DNA of 64,000 bases from the NCBI GenBank assembly GCA_023525975.1, contig JAKNSE010000037.1, forward strand, positions 7,174,501-7,238,500. Direction: 5' to 3'. Positions 22,141-32,412 of the stretch are shown in pieces. Below the pieces are notes generated by a model that had not been told where the DNA came from, searched no databases, and was given only the letters and a program-made list of their open reading frames with translations. Positions within the stretch are counted from its first letter, which is position 1; each line of letters starts with the position of its first letter. The position numbers and the translations under genes were made by a program. Source of the DNA: Smallanthus sonchifolius. Lineage: Eukaryota; Streptophyta; Magnoliopsida; Asterales; Asteraceae.

Positions 22141-22279
22141 ACGTTGACATCTGTTTCCGGTATGGGTTCAAAGTCAGGCGAAACGAACCATGAAGTTGAA
22201 CTATCCAGGAGGTTTGTGATGATATTAATAAAAGGAAAACAAGTTGATGTTCCATTCGACCGAAGTGGCCTTGGTCGGC

Positions 22280-22872
22280 AAAACTCGAGGACGAGTTTTT
22301 TTCGAAGATGGGGAGTACGATGCAATGTTTATCTCTAATTGGAAGTTGAAGATTATTTTTGTTATTTGAATTTCGTATTTAAGTTATTAGATTATCTTTA
22401 ATTTGTTTCCTTTTTATTTTTATTTGTTTTCTTAATTATCTCTAAGCTTTGACTTTATATACCTAGAGAATTATTGTTTTAGGGGGTTGATTGTTTATTA
22501 ATATTGTTTTTCAATAAACCTCTTAGGTTTTTTGAAGCTTTTGATCACAAAGAATTCTTGAGCCATTTGATTGCTTTCGAAACTGCATCATTTAATGATG
22601 CGGATGAATACCTAGGAGCTGAACCCATTCTTGAATGTGATCCAATGGGATCCAGGTTGAAGATTATTCGAAGATTTGAATATATTTAATTCCTTAATTA
22701 TTGAGTTTTTTAATATTTATCGTATCTTTTATTTATTTGGTTTGTTTATGTTTATCTCTAAGGCTGTTAGGGTCTAGCATAAATAATGTTGTCTGATGAA
22801 TGTTTAAGGGAGTTTTTGAGATTGAATTTTATTTGTCAAGAAACCTTAGGGTTTTTATGGCTTTTGAATCCT
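22280..22872 (+). other. Left interior of the small LTR element with an extra PPT-like junction
   Basis: CTCGAGGACGAG...GATGGGGAGTACGATGCA at 22286-22324 resembles the true end of the element (CTCGAGGTCGAG ... CCGAGGGAGTATGATGC at 28309-28350), as if a second 3' junction existed here. The following AT-rich DNA does not clearly match the LTR. The frame at 22504-22689 has no recognisable motif. Confidence 0.35.
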
Positions 22873-23121
22873 TGATACGGATGAGCTACAGAATTGAATG
22901 CGAACCAACAAGAGAGAAACCAAAAACTTTCAAAATTCAATAATCATCCCATAATGTTGAACATCCAGGAGTTTATATTCTCCGAACAATGACAAAAAAA
23001 AAACAAGTAGCAAAATAAGGCAAAAATAAATAACCAAAATAGAGTTCTAAAAATAAAGGCATTCCCATTTTAAAAGCAATTCAAATAATTTCAAGGATCT
23101 TGATTCCATCTTTACGTATCA
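22873..23121 (-). repeat. 3' LTR of the nested Gypsy element (249 bp)
   Basis: Near-identical to 27473-27714, differing by a few substitutions and short indels (e.g. near 23080). Bordered inside by a purine-rich tract (minus-strand AGCTGTGGGAGG, 23133-23122). Confidence 0.9.
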
Positions 23122-23124
23122 CCT

Positions 23125-26100
23125 CCCACAGCTGGACCTAGGCTGTCATCGGGTCCCTCATTAGTTGGGTCGGATACCGGTTCCGTTTCCGGGTCAGCCC
23201 TGTTATCGGTATCATACTCTCCCACCTGAAAAGGACTCGCCCTCGAGTCCATGACATCATCGTCCTCCATATTAGGGACCAAATCAACAACACTAAAGGT
23301 GGCAGAGACATTATAGTGACCCGGTAAATCAATCTTGTATGCGTTATTTGAGTACGCGAAACGGACCATCGGCCCTAGGCCTAAGCTTTCCAAAGTGCCC
23401 AGCTGGGAAACATTCCCGGCGCAGATGTAGCCAAACAAGATCACCCTCCTTAAACACAACCCGCTTGTGATGCTTGTTAACTCGGTTTTGATATCACTCG
23501 TTATGCTTAATAATTTGATCACGAACCTGCTTGTGCAACTCTTGAATCTGTGTACAGCGATCAACCCCCTCGACACTAATTAAAATGATCAACTTGCGGT
23601 AGTGGTGTGAGGTCGAGAGGAGTAAAAGGGTTGCGTCCATAAACAACAAGGAAAGGACTCATGCCGGTGGAACTGTGATTCGATCTATTGTACGCGAATT
23701 CAGCTTGAGCCAATGTTAAATCCCATTGTTTCAGGTTACCTCCAACCAGGCTTCGGAGAAGGTTTCCAGGCTTCGATTAGTGACTTCCGTTTGACCATCC
23801 GTTTGAGGATGGTGCGAACTACTGAACTATAACCTCGAACCTAGCTGCTTCCAAATTGTGCGCCAAAAGTGGCTAACAAACTTCACATCACGGTCAGAAG
23901 TAATTGATTTTGGAATCCTATGGAGGCGCACAATTTCTGTAAAATATAAACGAGCGATCTGACTAGCATCATAAGTTTTGGAACAAGGGACAAAATGAGC
24001 CATATTTGAGAACCTATCAACCACTACCATAACTGAATCTTTTGAGCGTTGCGTGCGCGGTAACCCAACCACGAAATCAAGGCTTATATCCTCCTATGGG
24101 GCTGCTGGAACCGGAAGACGCGTGTAAAGACCGGCATTCGTGTTATGTGTTTTAGCAATATGGCAAACTCGACAACGCTGAATAACACGAGTAATATCTT
24201 TATCCATACGGAGCCAATAGAACCGGTCTTGAATCAACCCGGTTGTTTTGTCACGTCTAAAATGCCCCGCCAACCCGTGTTGATGACTTTCCAAGATAAT
24301 GGCATCTCGTAGAGAGCATCGTGGGACACACAAACAGTTGGCCTTGAAAAGAAAACCATCGTGCTTTGTATACTCATGAAAAGGCCGACTACGACATCCT
24401 AGCCATGCTGCATGAAAATCAGGATCATCCGGATATAAAGACCGAAATAGGTCGAAACCACTAACCTGTAATCGGAGTGATGTTAGTAATACAGATCTAC
24501 GGCTCAAAGCATCGGCGACAGTATTTGCATGTCCGGCCTTGTGTCGAATGACAAAAGAGAAATCCTGTAGGAACTCGACCCATTTGGCATGACGTGGGTT
24601 GAGTTTATTTTGGCCCTTAATGTACTCAATGCATGATGATCCGAAAAGAGAATGAATTCGGCCGGTAATAAATAGTGTCTCCAATATTCAAGGCTGCGAA
24701 TAATTACATAAAATTCCTTGTCATAAGTACTATACTTTCGACGGGTGTCATTCAACTTTTCACTAAAAAACGCGATAGGTCTGTTGCTTTGGCTTAGGAC
24801 GCCACCGATTCCGAAGCCTGAAGCGTCGCATTCCACTTGAAACACATAATTAAAATTTGGTAGAGCTAGAACCGGGCCTGTGTCACCTTGCTTTTGAGAT
24901 TTTCAAACGCAAGTTGAGCCGCAGCCTTCCATTTAAACTTCCCGCCCTTCAAACATTCTTTAATTGGTGCAACAATAGTACTAAAATTACGAATAAAGCG
25001 CCGGTAAAAAGAAGCTAATCTGTGAAAGCTGCGAATGTCGTGTAAAGAGGTCGGAGTAGGCCAATTTGTAATTGCTTCGACTTTAGAGTTATCCATTTTG
25101 ATGCCCTGGGGTGAGACCAAATAACCCAAGAATATGACCTCATCAGCTATGAAGTGACACTTCAACCGATTAGCATATAACTTTTGCTTCCGGAGTATAA
25201 GAAAGACCTCGCGTAAGTGTTGCAGGTGTTGTTGTGGGTCATGACTGAAGATAAGGATGTCGTCAAAATAAAAAAACGACAAATCGACAAATGTAATCCT
25301 TGAAAACGTGGTTCATGAGGCGCATAAATGTACTCGGAGCATTAGATAAACCAAAGGGCATTACCATCCATTCATATAAGCCATCACGTGTCTTGAAAGT
25401 TGTTTTCCACTCCTCACTGGGGCGTAACCGGATCTGGTGGTCGCCGCTACGAAGGTCGATCTTAGAAAAGATTGTGGAACCATGAAGTTGATCGAGTAGG
25501 TCCTCAAAACGTGGAATTGGGAACCGATACTTGATAGTTATTTTGTTGACTGCACGACTATCAATTCACATCCGGTAGGCACCTCCGTGTTTAGGAACTA
25601 GTAATGCCGGGACGGCACAAGGGCTCATGCTTTCCCGAATAAGATCCTTTTCTAGTAACTCAGTAACTTGCCGGTGAAGCTCTTCAAATTCTTTAGGGTT
25701 CATGCGGTACGCGGGTTTATTGGGATTATTAGCACCGGGAATAAAGTCAATACGATGTTGTATCTCGCGCATGAGGGGTAAACCTGCGAGAATGTCATCC
25801 GGGAAAACATCTTCAAACTCGTGTAGCAAGGGTTGGGCCAATTCATGTGTTTTGCCCACTGAAGCGCAAATAGGATAGCATGGTTGGTGATTTTAGCATA
25901 GCCCAAAAATTGAGATTTAGTGAGTATGAGAGAGTCGGTGTTACTGTCACGTGTATCAAGAGGGGCCAAGGTTATGCTGATGCCATCTTTTTTAAAGGTA
26001 TAAGTGTTGCGGAAACCGTTGTGTCGGGCACGCCGATCATATTGCCACGGTCGGCCGAGTAATATGTGACATGCGTTCATCGGAATAACTTCACACCACA

Positions 26101-26293
26101 CCTCATCCGTATACTTGATGCCAATCAGAAAATGAACTAAACATCGCTGATTAACTTTAACATGATTACCTTTTTTTAACCATGTGAGTTGGTAGGGTTC
26201 GGGGTGTTTCTCCATAGCTAGACCCAATTTCTCAACCATTCTAGACGAAACCATGTATTCGCAACTCTCACCGTCAATAATAACTGTGAACAC
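23125..26293 (-). pseudogene. pol remnant: protease, RT, RNase H, integrase
   Basis: Seen from 5' to 3' on the minus strand. Protease-like DGESCEYMVSSRMVEKL and CHILLGRPWQYDRR (26293-25990). RT from about 25860, with a stop at 25567, IDLRSGDHQIRL and MPFGLSNAPSTFM. A T7 homopolymer near 25270 shifts the frame just before FYFDDILIFS, the RT active-site block. RNase H with ECDASGFGIGG and STYDKEF (24845-24504). Integrase zinc region (H...CHIAK, ~24300-24150) and core with VVDRFSNMAHF and SDRDVKFVSHFW (24072-23827). C-terminal tail 23576-23125. In-frame stops and shifts separate all blocks. Neighbour: gag is upstream at 27449. Inferred: no active polyprotein can be made. Confidence 0.88.
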
Positions 26294-26489
26294 CTTCCCT
26301 TGAGTCGTACACTTGGTTCGGAAAATGTTGTTTCGTAACCATAATGTGTTGTCATCTCCGGTTTTCCCGACAGTAGTGCTAAGAACCCGCTGAGCTACTA
26401 ATGCCTACCCTTTATCGGGGTGTAAGATTATGTATCCTCCACCTCTTCATCAGTATCAAAATTAGGACATGGGTTATCCACAAAACTAA

Positions 26490-27449
26490 CTAGTTGCTTG
26501 TTCGGACAATCTCGCGCCATGTGTCCTAAGCCTTGGCATTTGTAACACCTCACGACTCGAGAACTTGCCTGACCCGGGACGCTTGAAGATCCCCCTCGGT
26601 CTTGGGTTGCGGGGGCCCAACGGTTGCTCTAGTGGTGGTTGACCAACCCGAAATAAATCGACCCTTTTGACGGAGCTGTTTTTCCACTTTAAGTGCCAAA
26701 TGACAAACGTTCGTGAAGGACCAATACTATTGCAGGTGTACGATATCGGAAATTTCGGGGCGTAAAGCCCCAAGGAAACGAGCAATAACCTGTTTTTCTT
26801 CCTCATCGGCCCTGCATCGCATACGAAGCCGATCAAATTTGGCGATAAAATCCGCAACAGATGAGTTCTGATGAGTCAAACTCTGGTATTCTAGGTAAGC
26901 ATCTTGTCGGTAATTGAATGGTAAAAATTTTGCGCGAAGTAACTTTTTCATCTTGGCCCATGTCTCAACCCTTGATTTTCCGTCTTGTGCACGCTTCTTC
27001 TTGACGTGATCCCACCAAAGGGATGCGTATCGCCGTAGTTTAATTGCAACCACTTTTACCTTGTAATTGTCGGGAATTTCTTTTAACTCGAAAACCCTTT
27101 CTACCGTACTCAACCAATCAATAAAATCGTCGGGTTGAGCCTTACCCTCAAATTCCGGAATCTCCACTTTCATTCCGAGACCTCGTAGAGGGTCCTCGGG
27201 ATAGGGTTGGCGGAAACGGCGGGGTGGGGAACGACCAAAAGGATTCTCCTCCTCATCTTCACCATTGTCATCAACAAACAGTTCTGACTTGGTTTGCTCT
27301 TGACGCTCCTCATAGTGTAACTCTAGTTCTCATATTCGTTGTTGCAGACGCTCAATCTCTTCATCACATGGATCTCGTGGCGGACCATCATTACCACGGC
27401 CACTGCCTCTGCGGTTGTTATTGCGTGGTTGTCTTCCTCGGCCGGCCAT
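26490..27449 (-). pseudogene. gag remnant with CCHC knuckle
   Basis: Seen: ATG at 27449 (14 bases inside the primer site), an Arg/Gly-rich start (MAGRGRQPRNNNRRGSGRG), and a TGA at 27332-27330. The frame then resumes as the retrotransposon gag domain (DFIDWLSTVERVFEL, SLWWDHVKKKR, 27173-26740). After a stop at ~26727 and a frameshift, CYKCQGLGHMARDC (about 26560-26510) is a classic CX2CX4HX4C knuckle. Known: Gag forms the particle and the knuckle binds the RNA. Dead because of the stops. Confidence 0.85.
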
Positions 27450-27458
27450 GAGTATCAA

Positions 27459-27470
27459 GCTCTGATACCA
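27459..27470 (-). other. Primer binding site of the nested Gypsy element
   Basis: Reverse strand TGGTATCAGAGC, two bases from the 5' LTR (27473), complementary to initiator-Met tRNA. Confidence 0.85.
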
Positions 27471-27472
27471 CT

Positions 27473-27714
27473 TGATACGGATGAGCTACAGAATTGAATG
27501 CGAACCAACAAGAGAGAAACCAAAAACTTTCAAAATTCAATAATCATCCCATAATGTTGAACCTCCAGGAGTTTATATTCTTCGAACAATGACAAAAAAA
27601 AACAAGTAGCAAAATAAGGCAAAAATAAAAAACCAAAATAGAGTTCTAAAAATAAAGGCATTCCCATTTTAAAAGCAATAATTCCAAGGATCTTGATTCC
27701 ATCTTTACGTATCA
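27473..27714 (-). repeat. 5' LTR of the nested Gypsy element (242 bp)
   Basis: Partner of 22873-23121; the first bases of both are identical (TGATACGGATGAGCTACAG). Confidence 0.9.
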
Positions 27715-27807
27715 CCTCCCACAGCTGGACCTAGGTTGTCATCGGGTCCCTCATTAGTTGGGTCGGGCCCCGGTTCCGTTTCCGGGTCAGCCCCGTTATC
27801 GGTATAA
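27715..27807 (-). repeat. Duplicated piece of the Gypsy pol tail outside its 5' LTR
   Basis: Seen: CCTCCCACAGCTGGACCTAG and the following ~85 bp repeat 23122-23214 with a few changes, although they lie outside the LTR pair. The copy ends at GGTAT, where the sequence switches to ATTTGGTATCAGAGCTTT, a primer-site-like phrase of the host element. Inferred: relic of a tandem or recombined second copy, joined at short homology. Confidence 0.8.
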
Positions 27808-28344
27808 TTTGGTATCAGAGCTTTGATTTTTCAAATGGCTTCGCGTGAATAATAACGTCGTCTTGTTCGTAGATTCGCCGGAAGAGGCAACGACAGAAGC
27901 GTTGGTGTTCACGTGCCCGGGGAAGAGACAGATTGCCTGTTGCGGATTCACCATAACGTAGTTATGATTCATCGTAAGGAACCATGAGTCGAGTAAGAGA
28001 GTCTAAAGCTCAAAAGATGCCATGGGGCGTGGAATCGTCTGTCGGTGTGATCGAGACTTTCTCTTAGACAAGTTGGAGACGAGTGGTTCATCATGGTTTA
28101 GGGTGAAGACAAAGGATTTTGTTTCGGCTTACGGGATGCAAACATTGAAAGAAACTGAACCAGAGTCAATGTCTGGGATAAAGGCTTTGGGGAAGAGGAG
28201 TATTCTCGGTGATTGCAAATCTATACATTAAAAAAATAAAAAAAAACACAAAAAAGGTGAAGCAGATTCAAAAGATGAAAAAGAAAACTTGGAAGGTGCA
28301 TCGAACAAGACTCGAGGTCGAGTATTTTTCTACCCGAGGGAGTA
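27808..28344 (+). other. Right interior of the small LTR element
   Basis: Starts with a second TGGTATCAGAGC (27817-27828). No gag or pol motif; the 69-codon frame at 28022 is not recognised. Ends in the purine-rich CCCGAGGGAGTA just before the 3' LTR. Confidence 0.5.
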
Positions 28345-28671
28345 TGATGCAGGAGCATCCGACCCGATAAACTGAACCAGACCCGTAGACGACCCATATG
28401 GAAGATAATAGAAGTAGCTATTTATTTGGAAGATATCAAGACCATATCTTTAATAATATTTTATTTTTATTTTCATATACATCTTTTAGTTGTTTAGTAT
28501 AAGTAGGACGTCTAGAGTTTATTATGTTTTACACTTTGTTTTCATATGAAGATTGTAATCGAGACCTTTGGGGCTTGAGACAGCCGACTTGGCTGGAACC
28601 TTCGGGTTCAAGGCCGTTGAATAAAACATATGTTACTGAGCTATTTGAGTATTACCGTGGATTCGGTATCA
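28345..28671 (+). repeat. 3' LTR of the small LTR element (327 bp)
   Basis: TGATGCAGGAG ... TTCGGTATCA, matching 21798-22125, followed at once by the CTTTC target duplication. Confidence 0.9.
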
Positions 28672-28676
28672 CTTTC

Positions 28677-28929
28677 TTTAGAATATGGACCATCTGTTTT
28701 AATTACCTCTCAGTTCATGCGACTTATTCTTCATTTATTTACGAACCTATGCAAACAAACAAAAATGACATGTTCATCATGCAAGGCCGGCCCTTGTGGG
28801 GGGTGCCGGATAAACGACCGCACAGGTTTCTCGAGGGGCACAAGTTTTTGAAAATTTTAATTATATATTATTTTCTAAATATAACAAATACATATCAAGT
28901 ATAAAAACCCAATTGCATTTTAAACTTAC
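28677..28929. other. Possible hAT-type terminus fragment
   Basis: GCAAGGCCGGCCCTTGTGGG at 28780 followed by GGGTGCCGG...CGACCGCACAGG and AGGGGCAC recalls the CGGCCC-type ends of some plant hAT elements. No partner end or transposase is present. Confidence 0.3.
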
Positions 28930-28961
28930 CTAGGTGGTTATACCCGTGATTCGCGACGGGT
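28930..28961 (-). mobile_element. Helitron 3' terminus
   Basis: Seen: CTAG at 28930-28933 and, 8 bases inside, ACCCGT-8 nt-ACGGGT (28942-28961), a perfect 6-bp stem. On the minus strand this reads hairpin, spacer, CTAG, G on the outside where T is usual. The 5' end would lie to the right and is probably beyond the retrotransposon at 29812. Confidence 0.55.
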
Positions 28962-29332
28962 GTCAGATCGATTGTTAATAAAATTTAATGAAAACGTAGG
29001 CGCAACGGTAAAAATAATGTCATAAAAAAGAAACATCAAAACTAAATAATAGAAAAGGAAAAAAAATTAAACTAGTTCGGGTCATCAAAAACTATAAAAC
29101 CGAATATAGAAACGGGTTCCGATAATATCAATACCGGCAATAATGTTATTCGCTCATAATAGGTTCGGCTCGTCATGGTACCACAACAGTAACGACACTC
29201 ATTATAGGCTACGATATCAAAAGAAAAGCTCGATTTTGAATACAACTCCGTTAAAAAAAATTATCGGAATTATAGACAAAAAAAACTAAACGCATACGTG
29301 GGCTCCGTTTTTTGAAAAAAAGTGAACGAACG

Positions 29333-29600
29333 AAAGTTATTGAACAAAAATAAAATTATTAGAAAATGAAACGGTTTAAAACGCATATTATATATATTAT
29401 AAGGGGTGAAAATGAAAATACATAAAACTTTTGTGGCGAAAATCGAAAACATGAAAAGTGAAGTTAACGAACAAAAGTTATTGAACGAAAATAAAATTAT
29501 TAGAAAATGAAACGGTTTTAAAACGTATATTATAAGGGGTGAAAATGAAAATATATAAAACTTGTGTGGCGAAAATCGAAAACATGAAAATTATACTATT
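29333..29600. repeat. Tandem duplication, period ~141 bp
   Basis: AAAGTTATTGAAC...AAATTATTAGAAAATGAAACG and the following GGGGTGAAAATGAAAATA block occur at 29333 and again at 29474, with small differences. Two units, no coding function. Confidence 0.8.
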
Positions 29601-29811
29601 CATAATGCTTGTAATTTAATATATATTATAATAAACTTTTAAAAAAACTAACTCAACATTTTTTTTTAGTTTTAAATCATCCAAACAAATTCAATATATT
29701 TTTTAGGTTTAGCTCATTTAAACGATGTTTTTTTAGTTTTAGCCCATATAAACCAATTACCTTTTCTCCTTTCAAAAAAGTAAACAATATTAATATCTAA
29801 ATAAAAAAACT

Positions 29812-32412
29812 TGTAAGACCCCAACCCGGGCATCCTACAGTTGATTCTCATAACGGGTCGTTTTCATTAAAAACACATTTATTACGATTCAAACTACAGC
29901 GGAACTCTTTCAAAACTCATTTATGACCATTTATTGTTATTAGGTTTAACTTACGAATGCCTACACACCGATCTGAGTAACGCCGCTTCCAAGCCAAGAT
30001 ACGTCAATACACCGCTTACCTACAAACAATCTAACGTACACACAAAGTCAGCTATGCTGAGTGAGTTCTAATAGTTTAATTTTAAATAAAAACCATCACA
30101 CCAAGTTCGTTTTAATTCACTCAGGACCCTCCGGTCCTTATAAAATATAATTACGCTTTTATTTTTAACGAATGACTAATCCCTTGTCAGCCTACAACAT
30201 CCCATAACCGTTTATCACCCGAGACTCAACCCGTACTACCAATATAAATAGTAATAACCTTACAATCACAACCACATAGACTCAACATACTATGCTAGCA
30301 ACTCATATCCAAGAATACACAGTACCTCGACCTTGGGTTAACACATTCTACCCTAGACATTAACACGTTCGGCCTTAACCAAAGCTCTCACAATTAACAG
30401 ACGCAACCCTTATACACGTCACATCACAAGTCCTGACTCAACGACCAGTCTAACTCTACACGTCACATTCAATACGTCACATTAACACAATCTCATACAC
30501 AATAAATATGACTGATCACTAGCATGCAATTTAACACGTATGTACGCATGCAAACACATACCTCATCACTGCACCCTCGTCAGGGCATTAACACACCCTT
30601 AGCTCATCATTAACCTGTTACGTAAACGTCACCCCTTGTGACTTCCTGAAGGACCCCGTCCTCCACGATCCCGTTTGTCATGTCATAATGACCAAGCCGC
30701 AAACACAATACTCGTCGTGTCCCGTGGACATCGACACAAGCACATAACACAAATATGAACATTTAATAACACTCATCGTATGTAGGACTCATTAACTATA
30801 CATGCACCTTACACACGACACTAACACAACATATCTCACGTGCCATCATGGCCCTTTAGACTTTAAGCCCGACTCTCCCAGTCCAAACCTTAACACGTCG
30901 CACATTAATATCTCGTCTCCGTAACTCACACATTTCTATGCACGTGCCATAACCCTACGACTCTCAATTAAGCAATTTATACTCAAAGCATATCGGTTTA
31001 TACCCCGTAACCCTTGACACGATTAATTATATTAATACCACATGAAGGTGTTTACGATAGCCCCAAAACCGTAAAATGTTTAAAAGAAGGGGGATTAGAA
31101 ACTCACTAGCTATGTCGAGCCTCGGTCCTTGCTCTGCAACTCATCCGTTCATGCTCGGGTCCCAAACCTGAGAAACGCGTGATCTCATGATCAGCACACG
31201 TTCAAAACTTACGTATAATAATGAAAATAATTCTAATTAAATCCTGACACCCAACTCGTCATCACAACGTCTCTTCTTCGCTTTCATGTAGGCACATGCA
31301 AGTGCCATACCATCCCTAACTCCACGAACATGTGCACGCCCTAACCGGGTTCCCATGCATGCATGCATACACGTCGTGCGCAAACCCTAATCGCGTGTAA
31401 CCCGATCCTTCTCTCACCCTGTCCACCACCGTGAACCATCCACGTGCACCACCGTCAAGCTCTGCCATCGTCATCCCCGCCTAACCGTAACCTTAACCGG
31501 CCATGCATGACCGTAGCCCACGTCAAGTCTCTCCTAGCCGGTTTCGTCACCCACCGACTATTTCCGATTTCACCATCACTGTAGCCGTAACACCACTTTC
31601 ATCACCGGCTGCCGTGCACTACCACCGTCACGACCACCACACCCCGGCCGCCCGTAGCCGTCACAGCCGCCACAATAGCCACCGCCACCTCCTCGTCGCT
31701 CCTCCAATCCATAGCAGCTACCACCGCCACCGTCGACCTTCTATCCATGTCGCGAACCTCCATAGATCCGCTGTCGGAGCCGCCACCATGGCTTCCTTCA
31801 TCGTCGTCTCCCAATCCGCCCTCCTTTCTCTTTCTTCGGCCGCTGACCACCGTCTCGAACTACTGCTGTGACCGCAGCCGGTCACCTTCTCCCACTTCCT
31901 CTTCAGTTACCGATTGCTAACAGCGCACTACCATCACCTAGCCGATTCCGACCACCCCACCTCCATACTCAAAACCCTACTCTCATTTGTTTACTTCAAC
32001 TGAATATGAAACAGAAAAGAACGAGAATGGAGATTACCTTCATGTGATATGGAGTCGTACGTTTGAAAACGCTACCTCGAGCTCCACCGTCGCCGGCTCC
32101 TCCGATCCGCGACGTCTCTCCTTCTCTCAGCTCCTTCTTCCTTTTCCGTCGCACGCACTTAGGCCAAAAGTGGCCTAGGGTTTCTCATAACATAGTATTT
32201 AAACCCTAAGATCTTTCAATCGGGTCCCTATGTTTCCATCTCGTACGTTTTGATCACGAACTATCTTTTAAATAACTAACCGTGTTAGTTAATGTCGTTA
32301 AAACGCATCATGCGTGACAAATCTTACCTCCCTTTCTTTTCTTTTATTATTATTACAAGTTCGGGTCGTCCATTAACCCGAATTATAAATTTATAAATTC
32401 CGGGATGTTACA
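29812..32412 (-). repeat. 3' LTR of the LARD (2,601 bp)
   Basis: Partner of 35411-38042. AT-rich ends enclose a GC-rich block (about 31380-32170) made of Cys/Thr/Arg-like codon runs from CAC and CCG repeats. The frames there (minus 31850-31602, plus 31503-31871) are low-complexity, overlap on both strands and are not kept between the two LTRs. Confidence 0.9.

Larger units (their letters stand above)
22873..27714 (-). mobile_element. Ty3/Gypsy retrotransposon with ~245-bp LTRs, reversed and decayed
   Basis: Seen: LTRs 22873-23121 and 27473-27714, both TGATACGGATGAG ... CTTTACGTATCA. On the minus strand the order is LTR, primer site (27470-27459), gag, protease, RT, RNase H, integrase, purine tract, LTR. 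Gag-protease-RT-RNaseH-integrase order defines Ty3/Gypsy. The integrase tail ends in a YKIDLPGHYNVSATF...DLVPN region without a recognisable chromodomain, recalling chromoviruses such as the CRM or Reina groups; the clade is not settled. No matching 5-bp duplication is seen; the right side has an extra 93-bp duplicate (27715-27807). Confidence 0.9.
21793..28676 (+). mobile_element. Small non-coding LTR retrotransposon with nested Gypsy insertion (21798-28671)
   Basis: Seen: two LTRs (21798-22125 and 28345-28671) beginning TGATGCAGGAG and ending TTCGGTATCA. The primer site TGGTATCAGAGCC starts at 22128. A purine-rich tract precedes 28345. CTTTC is duplicated at 21793-21797 and 28672-28676. Its own interior (22126-22872 plus about 27808-28344) shows no gag or pol. 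Inferred: a TRIM/LARD-like non-autonomous element of under 2.1 kb that was later hit by the reversed Gypsy element at 22873-27714. Confidence 0.9.
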
